This document shows positions 13,697-24,737 of a stretch of DNA of 64,000 nt, one piece after another; position 1 is the first letter of the stretch; each line of letters begins with the position of its first letter. The stretch is from Chaenocephalus aceratus (taxonomy: Eukaryota; Chordata; Actinopteri; Perciformes; Channichthyidae). The position numbers and the translations under genes were made by a program. The stretch lies in the NCBI GenBank assembly GCA_023974075.1, contig JAMFTG010000759.1, positions 1 through 64,000 on the forward strand, read 5' to 3'. The notes beneath the pieces were generated by a model. It searched no databases and was not told the origin of the DNA. It saw nothing but the letters and a program-made list of their open reading frames with translations.

Positions 13697-15752
13697 GGGG
13701 GGGATTAAGTCAGACAGACACCTCTGGTTATTCAGAGGTATGGAATTATTTCAAGACCCTGACTGGCTGTCAGCCTCGCTGCGCCTCCTCCCCTCCTCAT
13801 TAAAAAAAGGAGCAACTTCAAATGACTTAAGCCGCTGGTCGTCAGCACCAAAGCCACACTGTTGACAGGTACAGTAGGTCTTAAGCCTTCAAGATCAACG
13901 CTGCTATTCTGCCTGACAAAATCCCCCTGCAGGGATCCTCCCCGACTGGATTGCAGAGGAATGAAGGAGGGAGGGTTTGGAGGAGAAAGAGAGATGGGGT
14001 CAGATGAGGAGGTGTCACAATGTCAGGAAGAGCAGCTTGTAGAGAGGTTATTGCGTTTCATTAATGCAGAGGTTTCACGGCCAATCAGGAGAGTCCCTGC
14101 GTGGCTGGTAATTATTACCATTATCATTCAACAGCCCTGTCCCTGTCCAATTGATTGACAAGCCTGTTTCATGGCTCTTTCCAAAAAAGCAGATATCAAG
14201 CTTTCGGTCTCACTGTCAATTTCCCCCAGTAAATGAATACTCATCAGACTCGTACTCTGCTCGATGTGATATGCAGCGCTGCACATACATGAGAGGTAGG
14301 ACCGGCACTGCCTCCTCTTGAGAACCTAAATAATGGAGTACAATCGTCAGTTAAATGCTCCATACATACAGTGACTTGACTAAACCCTTTGTTTCCCTTT
14401 GAATCTGCATATTGTTCCACCAGAAAGCCTCATCTTGCTGTTTCTGAAATAAATACTTCTCGGAGACAAAGCAGAAGCCATCGATTTAGTTCCTCTCAGA
14501 ATCACTGCCACTTAGACAATAACACATGTAGTGCGTTATTATCTGAGTGAATCAAAGCCTTTATATGTAGGAGAAAACAAGCGAAACAATAAAGGGAAAG
14601 TTGAATGCAACAGTGAATTGTGCTCTGCCACAAACTTAAGAGCAACTTATGTGTTTCATCCCCTTCTTTTTAATGTGACAAGCAGGGCGAGTCCTTTCAA
14701 AGAGACGGGAGAGAAAGAGGGAGATAGAGGGAGTGGTGCCTTAGCGCTGGAACTACTGAAAGCGGCGTATAAGAGGTGCATGGTGTCTTTTTGATATTCA
14801 GATTCCCCTGCCTACACACTGCATTATGACACATTTGGATGATCGCATTGTAGGATTAACGGGCCTGCCTTGTCATTTCCAACAACAATGCCAAGATTTA
14901 GGGATGCTATTTCTCACACGGCGCTCCGCATTAACGCCCGGCCCAAAGATTTACATAAATCTTTGTCTTAAGATGAAAGCAGAGTGGAGCTTGAGACAAT
15001 GAAGTTAAGCTTTGGAAATAAGAGAGAAGAGAGGAAGGAGAGCCGTCAGCAGCGGAGGGATGAAGGGAAGGAGGCAGAGGGAGAAAAGTTAGGGGATAAA
15101 TCAACCAGTAGAGGGGCTGATTTGAAGAAACGCCGCACCCCTTCCTCTCCCTGCTGCTGTCCTTATGCCAGACATCATTTGAAAAAGACGTGAAGAGGGA
15201 GGGTGGGACATTTGCATTTTCATATCTAAGAGCAGTTGTGGATGTGGGGGTTGGGGGGGGGGTCAAATTGAGGTGAAGGTGATGAATGCATGTGCAATTT
15301 AGTGTTGCACCGCTGACTGAAAGGTTTCTTCTTCATGGCAGAAATTCTGGCTCTCTAAATCCCCCCTCTACCTCTCCGTCTCCCCCCCCCTTCTGTCCTC
15401 TAATCTCCTGGCCTGCAGCAGTCATTGGGAGAGCGCCCTGGATCGTTGCGCCTCCCTTTTGATTGGACTCATCTCGGCTGATCGGGAACCTGCTCACATT
15501 AAAGACAGCGAGAAAAACAAAAGATTATATCAGAGAGATCTGACCACTGAAGGCATTTTGTTTTGCTTTGAAATAGATAGGAGGTTACAGAGGAACAACA
15601 GGAATGATAGAGAGACGGAGAGGGGGGGTGAAGCAGGAGTGACACCATCAGCTCCATCACCTGCGACAGCTCACATGTCTCTGAAGTGTTTTGCTCAAAA
15701 TACCAAACAGACCACCCATTGCAGCATGCCTCATACCCCTCTATTTCAGCCC
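13604..15752. other. Non-coding intergenic DNA
   Basis: Only a (GT)n tract at its start is repetitive. The rest (about 13.75-15.7 kb) is moderately complex, lacks transposon ends, and has open frames without codon-like character. The region downstream of BCL11B in vertebrates is gene-poor and rich in distal enhancers, so 14.05-14.25 kb and similar blocks are candidates for conserved non-coding elements. That is inference only. Confidence 0.5.
13639..13695. repeat. (GT)n microsatellite
   Basis: About 57 bp of pure TG directly outside the right inverted repeat of the P-like element. The left side of that element carries a (CA)n tract. Confidence 0.97.
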
Positions 15753-16014
15753 TGTTACTAAAGTGCTGATTCTGGGTCTGGCCCTTTAAATGTAACCGAG
15801 CTGCTGCTGGCCACGCCCCTTTAGAGCAGCTGGCCACGCCCCTTTGGAGCGTCCATATGCAAGCAGTGATCTCTGTGAAGAGAAGGCTGTCTACCAGCAG
15901 AAACTCAGCTAAACGCTGCCGTGATTAAACGCCATATTATGTTCCAAACCACATCAAGCATTATTTCTGAAACAGTATTCAGCTCAAACGCTTTCTCTCT
16001 TGGGGGTTTACCAC

Positions 16015-17025
16015 CAGTGTTGTGCTAGTTACTGAAAACCAGTTACTAGTTACCATTACTAGTTACTTCATTTCAAAAGTAACTCAGTTACTTTACTGAT
16101 TAATGCGTTACTGTGAAAAGTAACTTTTTAGTTACTTAAAAAAAGGGTACTTTCAGTACTGTTATTGCATTGGAGAATAATACAATCTGTTGATCAACTT
16201 GACATGCATTATATGCAATCTGGATAGCATCGATATTAGCTGGCTTTCCATTTTTGTATATTCTTTCTCCAGGTAGTTGGAAAAAGTGTTCCGTTTCATA
16301 TGCCGTGTGCCGCCCGGACATGCTATCATGCTAACTAGCTCCCTGAAAGCGGGTGACTCCACTGTAGCAATAGCCTGCATGTGTTCTACAACATACCGTG
16401 CAATGGCTTCATCGACTTTTCCCTGGCTAGCAGTCCCTCGGTTAAAATCCAGCCGCTGTTGCTTAGGTGCAGGTGGAGGTGGAGTGGCGTTGGATGAGTC
16501 TGGGTCTGTGCCGGTCTTAGTTAGCTTCGTCCCAGCATGTTGTTTCTGCAGATGTTTTAAGAGATGTGAATGACTGGTTTGGGCAGTAGATAGGCTCTTT
16601 GACCCGCCAGGACACAACTTACATTTAACTAAAACGTTCTTTTCTTTGTGCTCGACAAAAGTGAAATAGTGAGAATATCTCCAGGTGGAGAAACTAGACT
16701 TGAGCTCCGCCGCCGCCATGATAGTCTTGTTAGTAAACAACACAAACACGCCCACAGCCCGTCTCCGCATGTGACACAGGGAGTATCTAAGTACATTTAC
16801 TCAAGTACTGTACTTAAGTACAGTTCTCATCTCTGTTCGCCTGGCTGTTGACTATATAAAAAAACTAACGCAGTAACGGAGTAATGCACCATGTAGTAAC
16901 GGTAACTGAGTTACTGAATTTAAAAAGTAATGCGATAGAGTACTAGTTACTGCCAAAAATAACGGCGTTACAGTAACGCGTTACTTTGTAACGCGTTACT
17001 TTGTAACGCATTAGTCCCAACACTG
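16015..17025 (-). mobile_element. hAT element with BED-finger fragment, 8-bp target duplication
   Basis: The element starts CAGTGTTG and ends CCAACACTG. It is flanked on both sides by TTTACCAC (16007-16014 and 17026-17033). The terminal regions carry many GTTACT/AGTAAC repeats, a common subterminal pattern. On the minus strand it retains the N-terminal part of a BED-finger transposase but no catalytic domain. It is inserted in the LTR region of Gypsy-B. Confidence 0.88.
16162..16719 (-). pseudogene. BED zinc finger plus N-terminal part of hAT transposase
   Basis: The frame, read from MAAAELKSSF, encodes a BED domain: aromatic WRYSHYFTF, CKLC, then HLQKQH as the histidine end. A Pro-rich linker follows, then KVDEAIARYVVEHMQAIATVESPAFRELV, which resembles the start of the hAT catalytic region. 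The frame stops after about 185 residues, where full transposases run to roughly 600 or more. The RNase H-like catalytic core and dimerisation domain are absent, so it is non-functional as a transposase, although the BED finger could still be made. A longer N-terminal extension is open upstream, but the Met before AAAEL fits the family better. Confidence 0.75.
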
Positions 17026-17128
17026 TTTACCACTAGGACAGTACCTTTTATATCCTGCTTCTTTACACATACTCTCTCCAGTACAGCGTGTAATAGTAGG
17101 AACTATTGTTTGAGAGCGGAATATAACA

Positions 17129-17140
17129 TGGTGGCAGCGG
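17129..17140 (+). promoter_or_regulatory. Primer-binding site of Gypsy-B
   Basis: TGGTGGCAGCGG directly follows ATATAACA, the CA-ended edge expected of a 5' LTR. The LTR start is uncertain because no second LTR is visible. From about 15753 to here, minus the hAT insertion, it would be roughly 360 bp. Confidence 0.55.
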
Positions 17141-17331
17141 TAGTGAACTGCGCCTGTGTTAAGAGCAACGGACGACAGATTTTGCTGGACTGATGCCGCC
17201 GGAGGGAAGCTAGTTTGAGGCGCGAAATGGACGGACTAAAACCACCCCAAACTTTGTGCCAAGACTCTACTAATCTTTCAAGGACATGGAAGACCTAGAG
17301 GGACGAGTTTGTTCTGTATGTTGATTTAACC

Positions 17332-17960
17332 ATGGCGTCCGACTCTAAGGATGAAAGCAAAAAAGTGAAACTTTTCAGCTATCTGGTCGGCAAGAGTGGT
17401 AGGGAGCAACTGGACACACTGATGGGTGATACGCCTCGTTATGAATGGCAGGTAGACAACGTTATTGAAAAGTTTGATCGTCATTGCAACCCCAGTGTTA
17501 ACTAGACTGTGGAGCGCTATCGTTTCTTCACAAAGAGCAAAGGCTCCGGTGAGACTATTGACGGTTATGTGACAGAGCTGAAATTGTTGGTGAAAACGTG
17601 TCATTTTGGGACTTTAAGAGACTCGCTCATTCGCGATCGGAATTGTGTGTGGGATGAACAATGCAAGCATGAGAGAGAGACTGCTACGGGAGAAGAACAT
17701 GACGCTTGACGCTTGACGCATGCACACAGCTTTGCAGAGCTGCAGAGCTGTCTCGTGAGAACAGCAAAACCATATGCGGACCGCTGGCTGAAGAGGTGCA
17801 TGCAGTGCAAGGTGCAGCCGGCCAGAGGCAAACCGGCAGCACAGTGGATTGCATGAAAAAAGCAAAGAGAAGTTCCCGGTTTACGGTAAGAAGTGAAACA
17901 GTGTGGAAAAGAGAACCATTTTGCTGTGAAATGTAGAGCAAGACTGGAATACAGAGAAAA
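17332..17960 (+). pseudogene. Gypsy-B gag remnant
   Basis: Reading starts MASDSKDES and continues with KVKLFSYLVGKSGREQLDTL and a capsid-like stretch (ERYRFFTKSKGSGETIDGYVTEL). The latter corresponds to the ERARFNQRVQQPNEAGDAF region of Gypsy-A gag. It carries an in-frame TAG at 17503-17505. At 17700-17720 a GACGCTT unit is tandemly duplicated, which breaks the frame. A CCHC zinc-knuckle relic (CGKEN...H...C) lies near 17905-17935 in another frame. Gag would have formed the particle and bound RNA. Confidence 0.7.
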
Positions 17961-18071
17961 GAAACCAGTACACACTGTTGCAGAATGCCAGAGTATGAAG
18001 ATATTCTCTGTGTCAGTGAGTTAGAGACTGAAAGTGTGAATAAAATGGACACAAGTAAAGAGAAGGATACT

Positions 18072-18780
18072 ACATAAATAAATAAACTGTACCTTAATTT
18101 AATATTCAACAATAATAATATCTCGATGTCTATAGTTGTAGTGTTAACATCAGTAGGTTTCGGTGTGCAACACTCATATCACTACTAAATTCACCTCTAT
18201 AGTAAATGGTATATTAGCCACATGCTAAATGCTAACCGGAGATGAAGGATTTTCAGAATAAAAGCTTAACAACTGGTTGTGCACAAGAACTTCTGGTTTT
18301 TCAGTATAAAACAGCATTTAAACTGACGGTATGTTTAAGGTACTTTATGCCATCAAAACATTGATTTTAATTTCTAACAGCATGCATGCGCGAGTCTTGG
18401 TAAAATATCTGGATTAAGAGGTTGCTTTTTCTTTGCACAGAATGAAAGAAAGGCCAAATGAATGGGCTGTGATTTTAGTTTTTTTAAGCAGAGGTTGAGT
18501 TCAATCATTTGTACGGCCCTCGGAGGATATTGTAAAAATTGAAAGGAAAAAGGTTCCCCACCCCTGCTGTAAATAATAATAAAAACCCTTGATTTATAAC
18601 TTAACATCTCTGTCTCCTATTGGTCTGAGTATATTATAAAGAATAGCCAGTTAATTGAAGCATCATAGCACAGGCCTTTGTCAGATGGTATATTACGCTG
18701 TTTTTTTTTCTGCTTCGAATAGTTCTCTCTTTTTTCACCATACGTGTGTTTGCATCACTGCACATCTTTCTGACCAGTGT
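18072..18780. other. Inserted non-Gypsy sequence, including a hAT-like right end
   Basis: No gag-pol sequence is recognisable here. GGTTCCCCACCCCTG at about 18552-18566 looks like the right terminus of a hAT element. Its left end was not found, so this is a truncated copy. The rest is unclassified. Confidence 0.4.
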
Positions 18781-18783
18781 GAG

Positions 18784-19100
18784 GTGTTGAGGAAACTGAC
18801 ACATAAGGACTGTGAGTGGAGCTGGATGGAACAGCATGAGGAAGCTTTCTTAAAACTGAAATAGACAATTGCAAAGGCTCCAATGCTGAAATACTATAAC
18901 CCAGAGGAAGAGCTTACTGTTCAGTGTGACGCCTTAGACACAGGTTTGGGCGCAGTGCTCATGCAGCATGGCAAGCCAATCGCATTCGCGAGCAGAGCAG
19001 AGCACTCACACAAACAGAGCGAGGCTATGCTCAAATAGAAAAGGAGTTTTTAGATATGGTGTTTAGCATGGAAAAGTACCATCAGTACACATATGGACAT
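18784..19100 (+). pseudogene. Gypsy-B RNase H domain, first part
   Basis: EVLRKLTHKDCEWSWMEQHEEAFLKLK leads into LTVQCDALDTGLGAVLMQHGKPIAFASR, the Ty3/Gypsy RNase H signature in which an Asp-Ala pair begins the fold. The frame has a TAG at about 18861 and later shifts. It breaks off at the hAT insertion at 19109. Confidence 0.72.
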
Positions 19101-19108
19101 AAAGTAAC

Positions 19109-19681
19109 TAGGGCTGCACGATATTGGAAAAAGCTGACATTGCAATTTTTTCCCCCTGCGATATGAAAAAATACAGGAATTGAAGAAAAGACAGTTTATT
19201 TTGTTCGCAAACCATCCTTTCTTGAACTTTAATGCTATACAATAGGTATTTTTGTAACTATATTTAACCGGATGAAGGATTTTAGTCACGGACGTCTGGA
19301 TCTTAAGTTATCAGAGCAACAAGCTGAGCTAGCTCGGTTAGCAGCGCCAAACTGCCTGCCTGGAGAAACACATGAAACTACTTTATTCAGTGTTTTTACC
19401 TTTAATCACCGGGTCCGTTTGCTTTGGAGATTTGATTGGGATTGGTGGTTTGCTGTGCATGCAGAGCCTGCATGTCACTCACTCAAGTACCCCTGACATG
19501 ATAGCCGCGCAACTTTTCTTTTGTAGCAAGCAGCAAAATAATTGTAACATGACGTGTTTGAGTTAATTTGCCTACTTAATATCGCAAGTCGTAAAAAAAA
19601 AAAAATGTTTTAAATTAAAAAAATGGCACGCCCTGCGCATATCGCGATTATCGTCACGACACGATATATCGTGCAGCCCTA
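19109..19681. mobile_element. Short hAT element in Gypsy-B RNase H, 8-bp target duplication
   Basis: Terminal inverted repeats are TAGGGCTGCACGATAT and ATATCGTGCAGCCCTA. AAAGTAAC flanks both sides (19101-19108 and 19682-19689). Removing the element restores continuity of the surrounding RNase H reading frame. It is 573 bp with no coding capacity. Confidence 0.9.
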
Positions 19682-20345
19682 AAAGTAACAGTACAAAGTG
19701 ATCACAAGCCATTGGAGGTCATAGTGAGGAAACCACTTCTCAGTACTTGAAGTACCCACTACTTCAAAGGATGATGCTACGAGTTCAGAAGTATGATCTG
19801 GATGTAGTATACGTATAGAAAATACATGCTGCTAGCAGACACATTGAGCAGAGCATATCTTCCTGAGTGTCCATCCCAAGGCTCAGTTGAAGCTGAAATA
19901 GAGACTGTTAATATGATACAACATTAACCAATTTCAGAGGGCAGTCTCAATGAAATCAGGTCTGCAACAAAAGAAGATTCAACACTGCAAATTATCATCA
20001 ACACAATGTGCAAAGCATGGCCAAATGACAACAAAGACACAGAGTGAAATCAGGCCATACTTCCATTTCCAGGAGGAGCTGAGTTTCCAAGATGGAATAG
20101 TGTTCAGGGGCGAATGTGCCATTATTCCTAATTCACTGAGGAGAGATATCACTGCACGCTTACACTCTTCTCATCTTGGCGTAGAATGATGTCTATGGAG
20201 AGCCAGAGAGTGTGTTTATTGGCATGGCATGAATGATCAGATCAAACAACACATAGCAAAGTGTGACATCTGTACAGATGTAGCACTCCAGATCAGACTC
20301 ACATGGGTGTGTCCCAGTCAAAAGCCCAGCGGATGCCAGTGGCTG
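19682..20345 (+). pseudogene. Gypsy-B RNase H end and integrase zinc region
   Basis: VQSDHKPLEVIVRKPL is the conserved RNase H segment interrupted by the hAT. It is followed by KYDLDVVYV and a degraded LADTLSRA-type end. About 19950-20280 gives an integrase H2C2-like region (LHSSHLGVE, then AKCDICTD). Several stops are present. It ends at 20345, where unrelated DNA begins. Confidence 0.65.
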
Positions 20346-20904
20346 GGGGTATTGCCAAATTGCTAGAGGACGTTGCCCAATTTCCCCATTTGTTCAATTA
20401 CAGGATTTAACCACGAGATGGCGCTTCATTCACAAAATACACAAAGACAACTGGGTGTTGTAGAACTTAGTCTGTTTGCAATGTTTGCAGCTCTGCAGTT
20501 GTGTTTGCTGAATACTGTAGCATTTAATCACTTATTTGTTACTGTATGATTTTCACAAGCTACTATAATGAAAAAACATCAATATTTTAGATCAAATAAA
20601 GTATATAGTTTGCTTTATGCAGTATATTTCTTGTAATATTGTTGGGGTGTTTTTACACAGTACAGTAGATTGAAGTAAATCAACTTATACATTAAGATAA
20701 GATAAGATGGACCTTTATTAATCCCGTGGGGAAATTCAGTAGTTCAAACAGCAACAGGATGAGAGTGAAAAACAGGACAGCACAGATTCACACAGATTAA
20801 TAAAATCAAAAATAAAATGAGCGATAAAAAATAATAATAATGAGAAACTATGAAATAAGAAATGAATAAAACTAAAATGTAGTTATCATATCATATATTA
20901 TAAT
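20346..20904. other. Non-coding insert DNA with LINE/SINE-tail-like segment
   Basis: AT-rich sequence without genes. 20692-20756 resembles, in reverse complement, the 3' tail of fish LINE/SINE elements ('TTAATAAAGGT' then an ATCT-type run). A similar tail is at 63562-63600. Nothing else is recognised. Confidence 0.4.
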
Positions 20905-21606
20905 TAGGGCTGTCAAACGATTACAATTTTAATTACAGCTTAAAAATTAATTAATCATGATTAATCACCATTCGAACTATGTCCAAAATATGCCATTTAT
21001 TTATGTATATTGTTGTGGGAATGGAAAGATAAATGAAAGAAGGCGGATATATCAATTTAACATACAGTATCTATGTTTATTATAACATTTTTCTGCATGT
21101 CAAAATGAAAGACAACCCACACACCTATCAATCATCAAACCGTGGGGTCTTAATTCATTACGTGTTGATTTCTATCAACGGGGGAGTACTTCAGGAAAGT
21201 CGACAGGGGGGGTGGCGGCTAGTGGAGTACTTCGTGACCACAGAGTGTGAACGTTGTGATCAGCTGTTTTAGCGCAGTTCTCCAGTGAAGGGGGGAGACG
21301 ATCACTACGTGACAAAAGTTTTCAAAACCGTGGCTACTGAAATCAATCTTACTAACTGCTGTCTGTGCAATTTACTCCGCGCGAGTTGGCAGACTTTATT
21401 TTGCTTACTTTAACATCATTTTTCATGGTGGGGCTAAGCCATTTCTTGGTATGGGTGTAGCCTACCCCAGCCATACCCTGGCGCTGCCACTGGTGGCACG
21501 TATGGGGCGGGCCATTCTGCACATGCGTTAAATGCGTTAAATATTTTAACGCAATTAATTCAAAAAATTAATTACCGCCGTTAACGCGATAATTTTGACA
21601 GCACTA
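20905..21606. mobile_element. hAT element, 8-bp target duplication
   Basis: Ends are TAGGGCTGTCAAACGATTA-like on the left and TTTTGACAGCACTA on the right, flanked by ATTATAAT on both sides (20897-20904 and 21607-21614). Subterminal AATTAAT/ATTAATT repeats are evident. It is 702 bp with no transposase. 21096-21345 is an inverted match to 11365-11625. Confidence 0.87.
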
Positions 21607-22099
21607 ATTATAATGTATTGTATTATTAAGTAATATCATACATTAACCCCATTATAGCAGATGCCACATTGAATGGATGAACACATTTATGCATTCATAA
21701 TTACAACAGAGTATTTCTAAATACAAGTTGTAAAAATACTTATATGTATTTAATATTAACCCTTTGGAGTCGACCATCACGCCGGCGTGATCAGATCACA
21801 TGACCTGTTCAAGCCGGTGCCGCATAAAAACAACAGTCCGGACAACATTGCCGTGTGTTTCTGTCGAAAGTACTGGCTTGAAACTATATGCCAGTCTTTG
21901 TTTCATGCAAAAATACCCAATAAACACGGACATACGATGATATAAAGTTAATACAGATATATTTCCCTTAGTATGAATAATGGAAGCACATATTTTAATA
22001 TCTTCGCCGTATTTTATCATTTTACGAAACGGAAGATACTGGAAACTGTAGATTCTGCTCAACAGGATGTATTTACCAAGGAGGGGGTGAGGTAATCAG

Positions 22100-22240
22100 G
22101 TAAACGGAGTGATACGAAACAAGATGAAAAGAGACGAAGAGGGACGGCGGGAACAGAAGAGAGACGGCGGGAAATGGAGAGAGACGAAGATATACGAAGA
22201 CAGGCGGCGGGAGACGAAGAGAGACGGCGGGAGACTGCGA
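22100..22240. repeat. Imperfect GAGACGGCGGGA-type tandem repeat
   Basis: Six or so variants of GA(G/C)-ACGGCGGGA alternate with GAGACGAAGA-like units inside the truncated piggyBac-like element. It creates repetitive Leu/Ser/Pro frames on the minus strand that are not genes. Confidence 0.7.
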
Positions 22241-22314
22241 TTGAAGTAAAGTGACAGACAAACATTGAGAATTTAGATATAGTTAGATAGATTTAGAGTT
22301 TTGAAGATTCAACT

Positions 22315-22407
22315 ATGATGAAGAGAACTCTGAACGTGAGTCAAGCTTTAAGCTTGTTTTTTGACATGGAGGAGGAGGAACCTGTGATGTTGCCCTCTGT
22401 GTCGTAG
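22315..22407 (+). pseudogene. Possible piggyBac-like transposase N-terminal exon
   Basis: The 30-residue frame MMKRTLNVSQALSLFFD followed by MEEEEP resembles the short helix plus acidic start of vertebrate piggyBac-derived (PGBD-like) proteins. The element at 28 kb has a comparable start, FTVADFARDFF, followed by an acidic run. It ends in a TAG and no downstream exon is visible. It is too short for a firm call. Confidence 0.4.
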
Positions 22408-22916
22408 TTGACAGAAACCGCTTTGAAGCGTGGCACAGATAAAGACAGAAAAAACTGATTTTTGTACATAATGTGTATATATATATATTTGTATTATATT
22501 TATAATAACACTTTTGCCTTATCAGAATGAAATCCCATGCTACCTCAATCAAACTTTCAAATTATCATAGTGACATCCCATGTATATATGTCCAGCTTTT
22601 AAATGGTTTCGTTGTGTATGTTTGTGTTACTTATATGAAAAATAATATAATTTTCAAAATCTGTTTTTACGTTTTTTTTTGTTGTGATTTTGGGTCCAAA
22701 ATGTTCATATTGTAGAAGATCACTGCTCTAAACAAAGTCCAAAATCCTACATCCAAACGAAATAAATATAATTAATTATGATGAATACGTTAAGTCTTGT
22801 TCATTGTTTTTCACTTTTATTAAATGTTTGATATTTCCGGTGGAAATGGTGGACTATCGGACATTCAAAATGCAGCATATTTTCACTCTTACACACATAT
22901 ATTCTCCTTTTACATA

Positions 22917-23775
22917 CACTGAACAAAAATACAAATGCAACACTTTTGTTTTTGCTCCCATTTTTCATGAAATGAACTCAAAGATCTAAAACATTTTCTA
23001 TATACACAAAATAGCCATTTCTCTCAAATATTGTTCACAAATCTGAAAAAATCTGTGATAGTGAGCACTTCTCCTTTGCCGAGATAATCCATCCCACCTC
23101 ACAGGTGTGGCATATCAAGATGCTGATTAGACAGCATGATTATTGCACAGGTGTGCCTTAGGCTGGCCACAATAAAAGGCCACTCTGAAACGTGCAATTT
23201 TGCTTTATTGGGGGGTCTGGGGGGGTCCGAAAACCAGGCAGTATCTGGTGTGAGGGGTAGGATTAGGGTTAGGGGTAGGGGTAGGGTTAGGGTTAGGGTA
23301 ATGTTGTGAATTGAGTGGCCTGTGTTCGTCGTCCATAAAATACGCCTGCCCATACCATAACCCCACCACCACAATGGGCCACTCAATTCACAACATTACC
23401 CTAAACCTAACCCTAACCCTACCCCTAATCCTACCCCTCACACCAGATACTGCCTGGTTTTCGGACCCCCCCAGACCCCCCCAATAAAGCAAAAATGCAC
23501 GTTTCAGAGTGGCCTTTTATTGTGGCCAGCCTAAGGCACACCTGTGCAATAATCATGCTGTCTAATCAGCATCTTGATATGCCACACCTGTGAGGTGGGA
23601 TGGATTATCTCGGCAAAGGAGAAGTGCTCACTATCACAGATCTTTTCAGATTTGTGAACAATATTTGAGAGAAATGGTTATTTTGTGTATATAGAACATG
23701 TTTTAGATCTTAGAGTTCATCTCATGAAAAATGGGAGCAAAAACAAAAGTGTTGCGTTTATATTTTTGTTCAGTG
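22917..23775. mobile_element. Foldback (near-palindromic) TA-flanked element with telomere-like repeats
   Basis: The 404-bp left arm (22917-23320) and 399-bp right arm (23377-23775) are almost perfect reverse complements around a 56-bp spacer. The ends are CACTGAACAAAAAT and ATTTTTGTTCAGTG, flanked by TA on both sides, which suggests Tc1/mariner-type target use. Each arm holds a block of degenerate TTAGGG repeats (around 23258-23300 and 23398-23440). It has no coding capacity and was probably mobilised in trans. Small differences between arms suggest moderate age. Confidence 0.85.
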
Positions 23776-23780
23776 TAACT

Positions 23781-23783
<3 letters not shown>

Positions 23784-23850
<67 letters not shown>
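23784..23850. repeat. (CA)n microsatellite
   Basis: About 67 bp of pure CA starting nine bases after the foldback element. Confidence 0.97.
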
Positions 23851-23970
23851 ACCCTCCAGATCCTGGGACGGGGAGATCTGCTTTTTAAGCATACTCTGCC
23901 GCCGTTCCGTGGTCCGGCTCCACTCTGCACTTTGTAACCATTCATCCTCCGGAGCCCTGCGCTCTTCCCC

Positions 23971-24041
23971 AACCTAACCCTACCCCTAACCCTAATCCTA
24001 CCCCTCACACCAGGTACTGCCTGGTTTTTGGACCCCCCCAG
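23971..24041. repeat. Fragment of a foldback arm
   Basis: CCTAACCCTA-type repeats, then CTCACACCAGGTACTGCCTGG and a GACCCCCCCAGA end, closely match the right-arm segment at 23400-23480 in the same orientation. It is an isolated piece of a second copy, about 200 bp from the full one. Confidence 0.75.
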
Positions 24042-24584
24042 ATCTACTAAAACAAAGTATGTCATGGTGGTCAGCTGTTAAACACAAAAGTGTATCTTCA
24101 GGGCTGTACATATAATAAGCCTGTTGTCAATTTTAGACACGGGCTTATTATATTAATAACATTCATTTTCTGGACTCAATGTGTGTCTTGGCCGTTTTCT
24201 TTGTTCCAAGCAAACGAGTGCTTTTTGGGGAGCTGTGGAATGTGACCCTTGGGAGAATTCCTCCACACATTCCGATGGCCAATTCGTTTTAAACAAAGAG
24301 TTCGCAACACAGGACAGCATAGGCAACATGGGGGGTGGGGGCTGGTGAACGGTCTGGTCAATGTTTGTAAACACAATCCCCAGGATGTGTCCTAATCAAA
24401 CCAAAAGAGAAAATGCAGATATCATTCTCTCTCTCGACTCGCTGGTATCTCGAGCTGAGCGCTCATTGGTGTTCATACTGCTCACAGGCTGGGCTGCTGT
24501 GTATGTCTAGTGTATTCATACTGTACCCCTCCTCACTGTTTATTCATCATTCAACCATTTACACCTTCCTTTTTTCCCGTCAAG

Positions 24585-24737
24585 AGGTTGAAAAAGATTG
24601 AGTCCTATGTTTCCAATTGGTTCCCAAATCTGAACATTGACCAGTGGCATAAGATCAGGAGCCGGGTAAATGAGAGACTGAGGAGCCCCCGAAAAACAGA
24701 TCCCGAAATAGCTCGTCCTGGTTTCCGCAGCAGATAG
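24585..24737 (+). CDS. Terminal-exon-like reading frame of unknown origin
   Basis: A pyrimidine-rich stretch ending in AG precedes 24585. The frame then reads RLKKIESYVSNWF, a middle part with WHKIRSRVNERL, and ends ARPGFRSR before a TAG at 24735-24737. An AATAAA follows 37 bases later (24774-24779). Acceptor, about 50 basic residues, stop and polyadenylation signal together look like the last exon of a gene or transposon. I do not recognise the family, and no upstream exon is identified. Confidence 0.35.
   Translation, partial: RLKKIESYVSNWFPNLNIDQWHKIRSRVNERLRSPRKTDPEIARPGFRSR

Larger units (their letters stand above)
21760..22440 (+). mobile_element. piggyBac-like element, left part only
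   Basis: TTAA at 21756-21759 is followed by CCCTTTGGAGTC, which matches the CCCTCTGGAGTC end of the complete piggyBac-like element at 28024 at 11 of 12 positions. A perfect 16-bp palindrome follows at 21776-21791. A short frame at 22315 looks like a transposase N-terminus. No matching right end was found, so the element is truncated. Confidence 0.6.

Noticed and set aside
13860..14160. Protein-coding exon near 14 kb
   Set aside because: The open frames are short and lack domains and clear splice sites. The block may be conserved non-coding DNA, but that cannot be shown from one sequence.
23258..23300. True telomere or chromosome end
   Set aside because: The TTAGGG units are few, degenerate and mirrored in the second arm of a transposable element with further sequence on both sides.
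22917..23775. Two converging genes or a CRISPR-like array
   Set aside because: The inverted arms are a single foldback element. There are no regularly spaced direct repeats with unique spacers, and this is a vertebrate nucleus.
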